64,000 nucleotides of DNA from Stenotrophobium rhamnosiphilum (GCF_003052265.1 NZ_QANS01000003.1:310001-374000); one strand, 5' to 3'. Positions 23,997 to 33,906 are shown, numbered from the stretch's first letter. Notes: a model not told the origin generated them from the sequence alone. Numbers and translations: made by a program.

Positions 23997-26165
23997 TCAG
24001 CGGATGCCAGCCTTGCCAAGCTCGTCGATCAGCAAATGTCTGGCGACTTTGTCTTGCAGCGTAGTCGGCGCAACAAGCTGCATGCGCTCAAGATAAGGCT
24101 GCACAGCCGCTGGCGCGGCGCTGGCAGTCAATGTTGAAAGCAGCAGTTTCCACTTCGACGTTTTTGCGGCGCGTGATTTCACTTTCTGCAGGGACTTGGC
24201 CAGCAACTCTTCTTGCGGCGTGAAATCGCTGCCAAAAGGGAAGTCTGGAAACAGTGACTGATGCGGTGCCAACTTTTCACGCAGTGCTTGCGGCGTATTG
24301 TTTTGAAAGGCAGCAGGGACGACGTAATCCTTCTCCAGCTTTCCAGATTTCTTGGCTTGTTCCAGCAGCGTGGTTTGAAAACGTGAGTCCGCAACATTGA
24401 TCAGCGCTTTGATCACTTCATTGTCGGTCTTCGCACGCAAATCTGCGATGCCGTATTCCGTGATGATGATGTCGCGCAAGTGTCGCGGGATCGTGCAATG
24501 GCCGTAATTGAAAACGATATTGCTGACCGCGCCATCGCCTTTCTCACGGACGGCGCGGATTAATAGAATCGAGCGTGCCGTCGGCAACTGATGCGCCATC
24601 GCGACAAAATTGTATTGACCACCGACGCCTGAAATAACCTGGTTATCCTCAAGTCCGTCGGAAACTACGCTGCCGCTGAGCGTCGCCATCAATCCGGTAT
24701 TCACAAAGCGCGCATGTTGACGCTGCGCTTTGTAGAGGCGCGGATTGTGATCCAGTTGATTCACTTTATAGACGCCGGTCATGCAAATCTGCGCGCGCTC
24801 TTCGTCATTCATATTGCGCAGCCAATCGTAAAAGTCACGTGGCCCGAGGAAGAACCCGCCGTGCAGCAGAATGCCGCGACGCAGTTTGGTGCCGAGACAT
24901 TGCTCCGCCATGACTTTGCGTGCGTTCGGATCAGCAACATTCGCAATGACACGTGTGCCATCGGGTGCAATCAGATGGCCCAAGTCGTAACACGTGGCGT
25001 CATTGAAGAAGCCGTGGTGCTGCAAGATTTCAAAATCTTGTGTGCGGATCACGCGAACGCTGATTGCGTCGAGCTCATCCAGCACCGAAGGCGTTAATGC
25101 TTCTGGGTTGCAGCGTCCGTCATTGATCAGCTGCTGCAAAGCCCAGAAATCGTAAACCTTACGTTTGAGGATTCCCGCTTTGTAGAGATGCATTAGGCCA
25201 TCCACAAACATTTCTGTTGTGCTGTAGATGCCTTGGATAAACGGTGCGGTGCCGCCGAAGTTTTCAATCAGCTGGCTTTGATGTTTGCTTGCGCCCAGTC
25301 GACTGAGCAAATCAACGTAGGCGGCATTCTGCTGGTGACGCAGACAAGTGGCATGAACCACGCCGTCGCCTAGTGCCCCAATACCAACCTGCAAAGTGCC
25401 GCCGTCGCGCAGCAGTGATGATGCGTAAAGACCAATCGCAAAGTCGGGTGTCGTCACCGGCGTCCGCGGTGTTGAGAACAAGGTCGTCGTGTAGCGCGGA
25501 TGATCGACGACGAGATCAAAGGCCTCTGGTGCGACTTCAGCATCGTTGGCCATATACGGCAGGTTTTGCTGAATCTGCGCGATGCGAAGAATCTTGCGCT
25601 CACCGCGTGCGGCGGCTTCACTCAGAAGCGCGGCAAGTTCAGGACTGGTATCCGGGTTGCAGCTCAAGCTGAAACGCGTGCCCTGCGCTGTTTCGCGCTT
25701 AGCGACAATCTGTGCCACCACATTGCAGCCGCGCAGAAAAATATCGCGAGCTGCGAAGGTGTAGTTGGTGCTGATGTAATCGCGCTGTGCCCCTTCATTG
25801 CCCATCTGACTGCCGGGCTTAAAGAAGAATTCGACGACACGAACGTTCGATGGCAAGCGACGCTTGCGCTGGTCTCGCACATATTCCAGCGGCGGACAGT
25901 CGCCAAAAACGCGCTCAAGAAAGGGGCCGAGAAACGCTTTTTCGAGCGAGGAGGACGGTTCGGGTTTTTCCAGAGACAGTGCCGTAAAAATGGTCAGCGA
26001 TAGGGTCGCGTCTTTCTGTGCGCGGGCATAAAGCGCGTTGATCAGCTCGATGGGCTTGCCTAATCCCAGCGGCAGGCCGATGCGGATGTCCTTGCCGATG
26101 TGGGCAATGATCTGGTCGACAGCGATTTCAACGTCATCGCAGGTCGCGGGCAGCGGGTGGGTCAT
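23997..26165 (-). CDS. Acetyl-CoA hydrolase/CoA transferase family protein
   Basis: 722 residues, longer than typical ~500-residue acetyl-CoA hydrolases. The N-terminal domain starts IGKDIRIGLPLGLGKPIELINALY; the C-terminal catalytic part has QVISGVGGQYNFV, GAVSNIVFNYGHCTIPRH and ITEYGIADLRAKTDNE, which match the family. An extra ~100-residue C-terminal tail follows. It likely moves CoA between short-chain acyl groups or hydrolyses acyl-CoA in the cytosol. Which acyl donor it uses cannot be told. It stands alone, convergent with the stress cluster. Confidence 0.85.
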   Translation of the reverse strand: MTHPLPATCDDVEIAVDQIIAHIGKDIRIGLPLGLGKPIELINALYARAQKDATLSLTIFTALSLEKPEPSSSLEKAFLGPFLERVFGDCPPLEYVRDQRKRRLPSNVRVVEFFFKPGSQMGNEGAQRDYISTNYTFAARDIFLRGCNVVAQIVAKRETAQGTRFSLSCNPDTSPELAALLSEAAARGERKILRIAQIQQNLPYMANDAEVAPEAFDLVVDHPRYTTTLFSTPRTPVTTPDFAIGLYASSLLRDGGTLQVGIGALGDGVVHATCLRHQQNAAYVDLLSRLGASKHQSQLIENFGGTAPFIQGIYSTTEMFVDGLMHLYKAGILKRKVYDFWALQQLINDGRCNPEALTPSVLDELDAISVRVIRTQDFEILQHHGFFNDATCYDLGHLIAPDGTRVIANVADPNARKVMAEQCLGTKLRRGILLHGGFFLGPRDFYDWLRNMNDEERAQICMTGVYKVNQLDHNPRLYKAQRQHARFVNTGLMATLSGSVVSDGLEDNQVISGVGGQYNFVAMAHQLPTARSILLIRAVREKGDGAVSNIVFNYGHCTIPRHLRDIIITEYGIADLRAKTDNEVIKALINVADSRFQTTLLEQAKKSGKLEKDYVVPAAFQNNTPQALREKLAPHQSLFPDFPFGSDFTPQEELLAKSLQKVKSRAAKTSKWKLLLSTLTASAAPAAVQPYLERMQLVAPTTLQDKVARHLLIDELGKAGIR

Positions 26166-26255
26166 CGTTATGGCTCCAGCAGGTTGTGCTCGTTCAGCCT
26201 GATTGTAGTGATTGCGGTGCCGCAGCGTGGAGTGCAGGCGTTAAACTACGCACGT

Positions 26256-26459
26256 ATGGACGCCGTACCCACCCAGACCCTGCCTGCCCCCGAGCTGCCG
26301 CCGCAGCCGGAGCGCCCACTGGCCAACGATTGCTGTGGTGGCGGATGCGCAGATTGCGTGTTCACGCTTTATCTCCGCGACATGAAAATCTGGAACAAGG
26401 AAGTCAAAGAGATCCAGCGACTCCACGCCGAAAAAGTGGCCGCATCTCAGCAGACTTAG
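26256..26459 (+). CDS. Oxidoreductase-like domain (PF09791-type) small protein
   Basis: 67 residues. A proline-rich N-terminus is followed by NDCCGGGCADCVFTLYLRDMKIW, whose cysteine cluster CCGGGCxxC is the hallmark of the oxidoreductase-like N-terminal domain family; shown here as two short parts. The cysteines probably bind metal or an iron-sulfur cluster. Start chosen at the ATG opening this conserved unit. No clear partners; function unknown. Confidence 0.7.
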   Translation: MDAVPTQTLPAPELPPQPERPLANDCCGGGCADCVFTLYLRDMKIWNKEVKEIQRLHAEKVAASQQT

Positions 26460-26668
26460 TGCGGTCTCAGAATTGCGCGGAAAATTTTCCGAGCAAGCAG
26501 ATTGATGGCGATAGCAACCAAGCGTTGCAAGCAGAGGCAAGCTGTAAAACACGCCCTCTGCCTTCGCAAATAAGCAGCGTAAAAATTCTGGAATAAGCAA
26601 AGCACTCAAGATTATTTTCCGTCTGCAACACGCCTGCTTAACCTCGCGACCCTAAAAAGGGTGCGGTC
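26460..26668. other. Intergenic region before the arylsulfatase gene
   Basis: No gene seen. It contains a perfect 14-base palindrome CGGAAAATTTTCCG at 26478-26491 and a small hairpin ACCCT-AAAA-AGGGT at 26649-26662, which covers the only purine-rich candidate ribosome-binding site just before the GTG start. Both could be regulatory. Confidence 0.35.
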
Positions 26669-28402
26669 GTGAAGGAACACAATCAGAAATACGCGGCGCG
26701 AGTGATCGCGTTGGTGGTTTTACTTGCCTGCGTCGCAGGCTGTCAGCGTTCTGCGCCTGCTGGAAAATCATCGCGGCCGAATGTGCTGGTGATTCTGGTT
26801 GATGATCTTGGTTATTCCGACATCAGTGCCTTCGGCGGTGAGATCGCCACACCCAATATCGACAAGCTCGCACGCGAAGGCCGCATTCTCAGCAATCTCC
26901 ACACCACGCCTCTATGCGCAACCACGCGCGCGGAGTTGCTCACGGGTGTCGATCACCATTTGACTGGCCTCGGCACCATGCCGGAGATGAAGCAGTTCTA
27001 TCCAGCGAATGCCGATAACTATCAGGGTGTGCTGAACAACAATGCGCCGACGGTGAGTGAGTTGTTCCGCGATGCCGGATATCACACCTACATGGCCGGC
27101 AAGTGGCACGTCGGCGGTGGTGGTCCACCAGCGTTTGGTTTTGAACAATCTTTCTCGCTGGATTACGCCAAGCCAGAAGGCAGCAACTTTGCGCCGGGTG
27201 CAGGCGGTTCATCATCTTCATCTCATCCTTATTTCGAGAATGGCAAAGAAGCAACGCTGCCACCAGACTTCTTCTCAAGCGATTACTTCGTCGATAAGCT
27301 GATTCAGTACGTCGGCAAAAATCGCGGCGATGGCCGTCCGTTCTTCGCGTATCTGGCGTTTCAGGCCGTGCACTTTCCGCTGCAGGCGCCAGACAAATAT
27401 CTCGATCTCTACAAGGGAAAATATGATGCGGGCTACGAAGTCACTCGTAATGCACGCATTCAGCGTCAAAGAGATATAGGCCTGATTCCAGCAGACTTCA
27501 AACCCAATCCTGGCGATGAAGCTTTGATGCTGCGCTACGGTCAGCCCGGTGTCGGGTTGAACCAGCCTTGGGAAACATTGCTGCCATCAGATCAAAAAAG
27601 CGAAGCGCGCATCATGGAAGTGTTCGCGGGCATGCTCACGAATATGGACGACAACATTGGCCGTCTGACTTCTTATCTCAAACACATTGGCGAGTACGAA
27701 AACACCGTGATTGTGTTCCTCGCTGATAACGGCGCGGATGGCACGGGCACCGCGCCAGTGAATGATCCAACGCAACAGAGTGATATCAACAACGATATCT
27801 CCAACTACGGCAAACCGGGTTCTTACATTTTCCGCAGCACGCGTTGGGGTGAAGTTGGCACAGCGCCGTTCCGTTTGTTCAAGGCCTTCACCAGTGAAGG
27901 CGGCATCTCAGTGCCTACCATTATTCGCTTGCCTGGCAATTCAAAAGTCACGGCAGCGACAACGGCATTTACTTCGGTGCGTGACATCGTGCCGACGCTG
28001 CTCGCGGCCGCATCAATTAAAGAGCCCGGCAATCAATATCAAGGTCGCACGATTGCGCCGTTGGAAGGTTTCTCATTGCTGCCTGTGCTCAATGGTCAGC
28101 GTGGTGAAGTGCGTGATCACAATGTCGTGTTGACCGACGAGGTTAACGATATCCGCGTTGTACGTCGTGGCCCGTGGAAGCTGACGCGCTTCGTGAACTA
28201 TCTGGTTCCGCCAGCCAATCTGTTGCTCAATCACGATTGGCAGCTCTACAACATGGAAAGCGATCGCGGCGAAACCAACAACGTTGCTGCGGCTCATCCG
28301 GAAATCGTCGCTGAGCTAAGAGCAGAGTGGAAAGACTACGTGACACGCGTTGGTGTTGTGCAGCCCACCATTCCGCCAATCCTTACGCCGATTGATGATT
28401 GA
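26669..28402 (+). CDS. Arylsulfatase-like lipoprotein (type I sulfatase family)
   Basis: 577 residues from GTG. A lipoprotein signal (LVVLLACVAGC, lipid cysteine C25) puts it in the envelope. The sulfatase fold is clear: RPNVLVILVDDLGYSDI with metal ligands D45/D46, TPNIDKLAREG, and MAGKWHVGG. The catalytic segment is PLCATTRAELLTG: C83 would become formylglycine, but the usual C-x-P/A-x-R motif has threonine at the third place (CATTR). It would release sulfate from organic sulfate esters. A TonB-dependent receptor gene follows 112 bases downstream, suggesting a sulfate-ester or hydrophobic substrate taken up together. Confidence 0.87.
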   Translation: MKEHNQKYAARVIALVVLLACVAGCQRSAPAGKSSRPNVLVILVDDLGYSDISAFGGEIATPNIDKLAREGRILSNLHTTPLCATTRAELLTGVDHHLTGLGTMPEMKQFYPANADNYQGVLNNNAPTVSELFRDAGYHTYMAGKWHVGGGGPPAFGFEQSFSLDYAKPEGSNFAPGAGGSSSSSHPYFENGKEATLPPDFFSSDYFVDKLIQYVGKNRGDGRPFFAYLAFQAVHFPLQAPDKYLDLYKGKYDAGYEVTRNARIQRQRDIGLIPADFKPNPGDEALMLRYGQPGVGLNQPWETLLPSDQKSEARIMEVFAGMLTNMDDNIGRLTSYLKHIGEYENTVIVFLADNGADGTGTAPVNDPTQQSDINNDISNYGKPGSYIFRSTRWGEVGTAPFRLFKAFTSEGGISVPTIIRLPGNSKVTAATTAFTSVRDIVPTLLAAASIKEPGNQYQGRTIAPLEGFSLLPVLNGQRGEVRDHNVVLTDEVNDIRVVRRGPWKLTRFVNYLVPPANLLLNHDWQLYNMESDRGETNNVAAAHPEIVAELRAEWKDYVTRVGVVQPTIPPILTPIDD

Positions 28403-28514
28403 GCTATATCGAAACAATAAAACGGTATTTTGTAGCTATAAGGGCATCGACCATAGTGCATAGCATTACGGGAGCTGTCGCCGATCGAGTGCGGCCCTGT
28501 TAACCGGGGGCTGC

Positions 28515-30929
28515 ATGAAGCGTCACATATTACCGTTGGGAGTTCTGGCTTTATCCAGTGCGTGGTCGCCTGTTGGCGTCGCCGCGGATGCAGCGCCGAG
28601 CGCCGTTGAAGCTGAAGCAACGCAATTGCCAGAAGTCGTCGTCACCGCACAGCGTCGCGGCGAAGCGATCAATTCTGTGCCGATGTCGATCAGCTCGTTC
28701 AATGGACAAGAGTTGCAAACCTACGGCATCACCGACACTCGCGACCTTGCCAAATTAGTGCCCGGCTTTACAGCCGCAGATTCTGGTTTCGATACGCCGA
28801 TCTACACATTGCGCGGCGTCGGTTTTGCCGACAGCAGTTTCGCAACAACCTCGACGGTCGGTGTTTACGCAGATGAAGTGAGTCTTGCCTATCCGATCAT
28901 GAGCAAAGGCCCTAACTTCGATATTCAAAGAGTCGAAGTTTTGAAAGGCCCGCAAGGCACGCTGTATGGCCGCAACTCCACCGGCGGCACCATCAACTAC
29001 ATTGCCAACAAACCTTCATCGGCTTTGGTTGGTGGTGGCGATGTGAGTTACGGCAGTTTCGGTCGCGTTGATACGCAGGGTTACATCAGCGGACCCATCG
29101 GTGATTCATTGCGCGCACGTCTGTCTGCAATCTCGATCAATTCAACCATCGGTTGGCAGACCAGCGCGACACGTCCGAATGATCATCTGGGCACCATCGA
29201 AAAACAGGCTGCACGCGGTATTGTTGATTGGCAGGCGTCAGATGATGTGCAAGTTCGTTTGACGCTTTCAGGTTGGCAGGACCGCAGCGAGCCGCAAGCG
29301 CCTTACGCGATCGCACGACAAGCGCAGTTCAAATTGCCGCTGCCTGGAGAATTCACCAACATTCTGCAGACGCTCACTGGCATCAACATCAATAGCGCAT
29401 TTCTCGCGCCATCGGTTTCCAGCTATCCACTGATTCCGGATAACCAAAACGCACGCATTGCGGATTGGAACAAGAACGGTGATTTTGGTTTACGTGATCG
29501 TTTCTGGATGGCATCGCTGCGGCCGTATTGGTACATCAGCGATAGCCTCAGCCTGACCGGCTTGTTCTCGATTCAACAGATGCGTGCCGACGGTAGCAGC
29601 TTGCCGCAAGGCGGTCTCGACGTTGAAGACATCGATCAAGTCTTGTACGCCAGCATTCGTAGTGTGTCCGGCGAACTTCGTCTTGAAGGCACGGCTGGCG
29701 ACAAGGTCAATTGGCTGCTGGGCGTTAACAGCAATCGCGATAAGCACCACGAAGTCATTGAAGGCCACGGTTCTGAAAATAGCTTGAACGTATTTATCTT
29801 TGGCGATACCGCGCCACTGAACAAGCCACTGTTCTTCGAGAAAGGCGCGGCAAAGAGTGACGCCAACGTTCACTCCGATAGCGTCTTTGCCGATGGCAAT
29901 GTTGAACTACTCGACACTTTAAAATTGACACTGGGCGCGCGCTATACGCGTGAACGTCAGGAATACGCAGGCTGCACTTACGTGGCGGCCGATAACGATT
30001 CCATCATTCCGTTTCCGTTCTTCACCGCAGCCAGCTTTTTGAAAGGCGGCAACTCCGTTGTGGCGCAAGGCGAGTGCGGAAGTTTGGATGCAAGCAATAA
30101 CGCGGGCTTGTATACGGACACCTTATCCGAGCGCAACGTCTCTTATCGTTCCGTGCTGAGCTGGACGCCAACGAACGACACTTTGTTCTACGGCTCTTAC
30201 TCACGCGGCTACAAGAGCGGTGGCTTCCCAACAATTTTCTCGGTGGATCAGGCCAGCCTCAAACCGGTCGTGCAAGAAAAGCTCAACGCGTATGAGATTG
30301 GCGCAAAGATCAGCGCACTTGATCGTGCGTTGCAGATTAATGCTGCAGCCTTTTACTACGACTACACCAACAAGCAGTTGCTGACCTATTTCAAAGACGA
30401 GATTTTCGGCGCGCTGCAGTATCTGCAAAACGTACCGAAGTCGCGCAACGTCGGTGCTGAGCTAGCGATTGCTTATGTGCCATTCGAGCGACTGCATCTG
30501 AATGCGTCCGGCTCTTACATTCGTACCAAAGTGATTCGTTACGAAGGCAAGAACACGCAAGGCGATGATTTCGATTTCGCCGGGCAGGAGTTCAACTACA
30601 CGCCACGTCTGCAAGCTTCCTTGTTGGCGAACTACACATTCCCAATTAGTCGCGATCTGAATCTGACACCGGGCCTTGGTTACACCTACACCGGCTCAAC
30701 CAACTCGACGCTGGAACACGATCCACTGTTCGCGCTTGAAGCGCATCGCGTATTGGATGCGCAGATTACCTTGTCATCGCAAGACAAGATCTGGTCGCTG
30801 ACGGCGTTCGGTCGCAATCTCACGGATGAGTTCTACAAGAACTCCGTGATCAAACTCGGCGACACCGTGTTTGCGTATTCCGGCCAGCCACGCGTGTATG
30901 GTTTAACGCTGACGGTTGATCTGCAATAA
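28515..30929 (+). CDS. TonB-dependent outer-membrane receptor
   Basis: 804 residues. Signal peptide to about residue 24, probable TonB box LPEVVVTAQRR, plug domain ~45-160 (PGFTAADSGFDTPIYTLRGVG, VEVLKGPQGTLYGRNSTGG, shown in parts) and a 22-strand barrel ending with aromatic-rich strands (VYGLTLTVDLQ). It follows the arylsulfatase, so it probably imports a related substrate using proton-motive force via TonB. The lack of Fur-like sites argues against simple siderophore uptake. It is convergent with the hydroxylase gene, 12 bases apart. Confidence 0.9.
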   Translation: MKRHILPLGVLALSSAWSPVGVAADAAPSAVEAEATQLPEVVVTAQRRGEAINSVPMSISSFNGQELQTYGITDTRDLAKLVPGFTAADSGFDTPIYTLRGVGFADSSFATTSTVGVYADEVSLAYPIMSKGPNFDIQRVEVLKGPQGTLYGRNSTGGTINYIANKPSSALVGGGDVSYGSFGRVDTQGYISGPIGDSLRARLSAISINSTIGWQTSATRPNDHLGTIEKQAARGIVDWQASDDVQVRLTLSGWQDRSEPQAPYAIARQAQFKLPLPGEFTNILQTLTGININSAFLAPSVSSYPLIPDNQNARIADWNKNGDFGLRDRFWMASLRPYWYISDSLSLTGLFSIQQMRADGSSLPQGGLDVEDIDQVLYASIRSVSGELRLEGTAGDKVNWLLGVNSNRDKHHEVIEGHGSENSLNVFIFGDTAPLNKPLFFEKGAAKSDANVHSDSVFADGNVELLDTLKLTLGARYTRERQEYAGCTYVAADNDSIIPFPFFTAASFLKGGNSVVAQGECGSLDASNNAGLYTDTLSERNVSYRSVLSWTPTNDTLFYGSYSRGYKSGGFPTIFSVDQASLKPVVQEKLNAYEIGAKISALDRALQINAAAFYYDYTNKQLLTYFKDEIFGALQYLQNVPKSRNVGAELAIAYVPFERLHLNASGSYIRTKVIRYEGKNTQGDDFDFAGQEFNYTPRLQASLLANYTFPISRDLNLTPGLGYTYTGSTNSTLEHDPLFALEAHRVLDAQITLSSQDKIWSLTAFGRNLTDEFYKNSVIKLGDTVFAYSGQPRVYGLTLTVDLQ

Positions 30930-30941
30930 CGATCTAGCGTG

Positions 30942-31655
30942 TTACCCCCGGCCGACAGTACTTGTCGTGCCGGAGCGGCCAACGCTTTCCACCGGTGGTG
31001 CGGTGCGGAAGATGCGATCGCCCATGCCCATGCTCACGCCCCACCAGTAATTCTCATTGCGGAAGTGGTGATAGCGATGCTCGCGCACGCGGCGTTGGTA
31101 GTACGCAATGTCCGGGCACCAGGGAATGTGCGCGAGAAAATGTACCCACTCGTAATGCAGGCCGAGCAACAAGTACACCGTGATGCCGGTCAGCGCGAGT
31201 TCTTTGATCGGCCACAGCGCCCACATGATCAAAGCAATCGTGATCGGCGTGGTGTAGTGAATGTGGCGCGGGATGAACACCCACTCCGGATTCCACGGAT
31301 CTGCGTGATGGCGACGATGCGTCACCGGCAAATAAAAATCGATGGTGAAGCCGAACACTTTGCGCGGCTTGTAGTGCAGCATGAAGACATGAATCAGCCA
31401 TTCATTCACTGGAAAGTACGCAAGCAGTGCGAGCGCAACAATCGCATCACTCCAGCCTAGCGGACCCCAAGACAAACGCACTGCGCCGCAGATCAAAACG
31501 AACAGCGCAATCAACCAACCGCTTGGATGACGCACAAAAATATTGAACGCCGCGCGACCTGTGCGTGGCAGTGTATCGGGTGGGCGCATCGGATTGAGCT
31601 TGGCGGTTTCAGTCGCCGCAATCATTGCGCCATCGTGGCTACGATCCGTCGTCAT
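30942..31655 (-). CDS. Fatty acid hydroxylase/sterol desaturase family protein
   Basis: 237 residues, integral membrane. Histidine clusters typical of di-iron membrane hydroxylases are present: LPVTHRRHHADPW, GLHYEWVHFLAH and VREHRYHHFRNENYWWGVSMG. Several transmembrane helices surround them (WLIALFVLICGAV, VALALLAYF). Substrates in the family include fatty acids, sterols and carotenoids. Its ATG overlaps the TGA of the FadR-type regulator gene (31652-31655), so the two are one operon. Confidence 0.88.
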   Translation of the reverse strand: MTTDRSHDGAMIAATETAKLNPMRPPDTLPRTGRAAFNIFVRHPSGWLIALFVLICGAVRLSWGPLGWSDAIVALALLAYFPVNEWLIHVFMLHYKPRKVFGFTIDFYLPVTHRRHHADPWNPEWVFIPRHIHYTTPITIALIMWALWPIKELALTGITVYLLLGLHYEWVHFLAHIPWCPDIAYYQRRVREHRYHHFRNENYWWGVSMGMGDRIFRTAPPVESVGRSGTTSTVGRG

Positions 31656-32398
31656 AGTGCTGCTCCGTTTGCTTCCGCTACTTTCAGCGCGCGTTCCAAC
31701 TCTGTGCGTCCAATTTCGACATGGCGAAGACCGGCTTCGCGCGCAGCATCGGCATCACCTTTGCGCACGGCTTTGGCGATAGCGCTTAAGTTTTCGAAGT
31801 CACGAAATTCTTTTTCCAACACCGGCGTCAACACATCCCAAACCTGCGTGTAGGTTTTGGTCATCGAGTTGAACGCGAGACGAAACGCGATGTTGCCGCC
31901 GCGCGCCACCAGCTTTTGCCAGAACACCAAAGCGTGGTCTTGCAGCGCTTTGGAATTCTTGATGTCTGCATTCATCTGCGTGAGCAGCGCATCCAGTTCA
32001 TCGGCGAGTGGCTTGCCACCTTTCTTTGCCGCGGCAGCCGCAATGTCTGGCGCGAGTGACGAACGCATCGCCATGATTGAACGCACGACAGTGCCATTCA
32101 GCTGGCCTTTTTTATCCACCAAAAGATTCGGTAACAATTCCATTCCTCCTTCACTGAGGTAATCACGCACCACGTGATTGCCGCCCTGACGCACCGCAAT
32201 CAGCCCAGCCTGTTGCAGCCGCTTAATCGCCTCACGCACCGCACCGCGATTCACCTGAAGCGCCTCCGACAACGCACGTTCCGCAGGCAGCGAATCGCCC
32301 GGCGAAAGCTCATGACGAAGAATCTTGTCGGATAGCTGGCGGTAGACCGACTCCGACAGAGATTCCTTCTTAACCGCGTTAAATGCGTGCTTGCTCAT
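31652..32398 (-). CDS. FadR/GntR family regulator with FCD domain
   Basis: 248 residues. N-terminal winged helix ESVYRQLSDKILRHELSPGDSLPAERALSEALQVNRGAVREAIKRLQQAG (conserved GntR blocks), then an all-helical FCD effector domain ~95-235. FCD regulators usually sense carboxylic acids or acyl-CoA. It is translationally coupled to the downstream membrane hydroxylase, the likely target. The TGGTCAACTTATCATACCA sequence upstream (from 32400) has TGGT/ACCA ends and may be its operator. Confidence 0.88.
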   Translation of the reverse strand: MSKHAFNAVKKESLSESVYRQLSDKILRHELSPGDSLPAERALSEALQVNRGAVREAIKRLQQAGLIAVRQGGNHVVRDYLSEGGMELLPNLLVDKKGQLNGTVVRSIMAMRSSLAPDIAAAAAKKGGKPLADELDALLTQMNADIKNSKALQDHALVFWQKLVARGGNIAFRLAFNSMTKTYTQVWDVLTPVLEKEFRDFENLSAIAKAVRKGDADAAREAGLRHVEIGRTELERALKVAEANGAAL

Positions 32399-32445
32399 GT
32401 GGTCAACTTATCATACCAGTTGGAAAAATCAAATCCTGAAGGCAA

Positions 32446-32477
32446 AAAAATGCCCCGGTTGGCCAGGGCATTTTTAT
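32446..32477. terminator. Terminator at the WS/DGAT-FadR boundary
   Basis: AAAAATGCCC and GGGCATTTTT arms; lies downstream of WS/DGAT only if read through, but more likely separates upstream minus-strand transcription from the FadR-hydroxylase operon, since WS/DGAT ends at 32500 on the same strand. Confidence 0.75.
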
Positions 32478-32499
32478 TAAAAATAAAGAGTTAGGCGGT

Positions 32500-33906
32500 T
32501 TAATGGGTACCAGATGCGGAACGAATTGGCGTGACCTTGCCGCAGTACAACTCTTCATAGCGATCCACTGCACGACCCAAACTCACCGCCATCTGCTGCA
32601 TCTGCGGCAAGCTGTCGCGGCAGGCGGTGAGACCAAAGTTGAGGATGCCTGCGTGACTAAAGCAGGTCACGTTGAGTGCGCCGCCATGCATGGGGATGCT
32701 GACCGGATAAAGATTGGTGAGTCGCGCGCCAAACAAATAGCGTGGCTCTTTCGGCCCCGGCACATTGGAGACCACCACATTAAACGCAGGCTTTGCACGA
32801 CCTGCCATACCGGTGATCAGGCTGCCAACGTAAGGCAGCAGCATGATGTTGGAATAAAGACTCTGCGTGCCGCTAGGCAGCGCCTGCAGTCTTGCCTTGG
32901 CTTTATTGGTTGAGGCCTTGATCACTTCAAGGCGACGGCGATCATCAGCAATGTGAGTGCCGGTGGTCGCGAAGATCATGCCGATATTGTTTTTGATTTC
33001 CTTCGCGTTAGGGTCATGCAAAGAAACCGGAATGGAAGCGGTGAGGCCTTCTTCTGGCAGTGCGTTGTGATTCTCAAGATATTCACGCAGCACAGTGCCG
33101 GTCAGTGCCAGCACAATGTCATTGAGTGAAGCATCAGCGCCTTTGGCAATCGCCTTAATGCGATCAAGCGGTTCTGCGTGAGTGGCGAAGCGGCGTTGCG
33201 TGTGAATACGATCATTGATGATGGAACGCGGAGCAGAACGCAGCGTAACTTCTTCACCATCGCTTTTTCCGAACCAGGTGTATGCCAGTGTGCGAGAGAT
33301 AGCCAGAACATCGGCGGCAGTGGGTAGCGATGATTTCTTGCGCTCCGCTTTGAGTTGCGCGCGCGGAATGCCTTTGCTGCTGTCGTCACTCACGGCCCAG
33401 AACGGCAATTGCCCAAGAGCGTCTGGTTCTGTCGCAAGTGCACGCATCAGAATCTTGGTGGCAGAGACGCCGTCGACCAAGCAATGGTGAATCTTCAAAT
33501 AAATTGCAAAGCGATCATTCTCAAGACCTTCGATGATGTGGACTTCCCACATCGGGCGGCGAAGATCTAATGGTTGGCTATGCAAGCGCGCAATCATTTG
33601 CCCCAGTTCACGCTCACCACCCGGACGCGGCAGCGCGAGATGGCGTACGTGATATTCCATATCGATGTCGTGCACTTCTTGCAGCAGCGGCATGAACTGC
33701 ATGCGACTCGCGCTCTGCAGGCGATAGTTCCAAGGATTGTGAAAAACCTTGCAGCCGCGAAAGCATTGAACCAGCTCACCAACAAATTCGAGTTTGTTGT
33801 TCGCGGGCAATTCAAAAATCATCAAGCCAGCCACATGCATCGGCTGACGAGCGGATTCTAGTTGAAGAAAATTAGTGTCGAGCAGTGACAGGCGGCGAGC
33901 GACCAT
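32500..33906 (-). CDS. Wax ester synthase/diacylglycerol acyltransferase (WS/DGAT)
   Basis: 468 residues, the standard length. The active-site motif HHCLVDG lies at 140-146 and the second conserved region NVVVSNVPGPKEPRYLFGARLTNLYPVSIP near 385-415, cited by its ends. These membrane-associated enzymes join fatty acyl-CoA to fatty alcohols or diacylglycerol, storing carbon as wax ester or triacylglycerol. TGAGGAATCGCC precedes the ATG. It is co-oriented with the envelope cluster at 34-44 kb and with the PHA synthase suggests a strong storage-lipid metabolism. Confidence 0.93.
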   Translation of the reverse strand: MVARRLSLLDTNFLQLESARQPMHVAGLMIFELPANNKLEFVGELVQCFRGCKVFHNPWNYRLQSASRMQFMPLLQEVHDIDMEYHVRHLALPRPGGERELGQMIARLHSQPLDLRRPMWEVHIIEGLENDRFAIYLKIHHCLVDGVSATKILMRALATEPDALGQLPFWAVSDDSSKGIPRAQLKAERKKSSLPTAADVLAISRTLAYTWFGKSDGEEVTLRSAPRSIINDRIHTQRRFATHAEPLDRIKAIAKGADASLNDIVLALTGTVLREYLENHNALPEEGLTASIPVSLHDPNAKEIKNNIGMIFATTGTHIADDRRRLEVIKASTNKAKARLQALPSGTQSLYSNIMLLPYVGSLITGMAGRAKPAFNVVVSNVPGPKEPRYLFGARLTNLYPVSIPMHGGALNVTCFSHAGILNFGLTACRDSLPQMQQMAVSLGRAVDRYEELYCGKVTPIRSASGTH

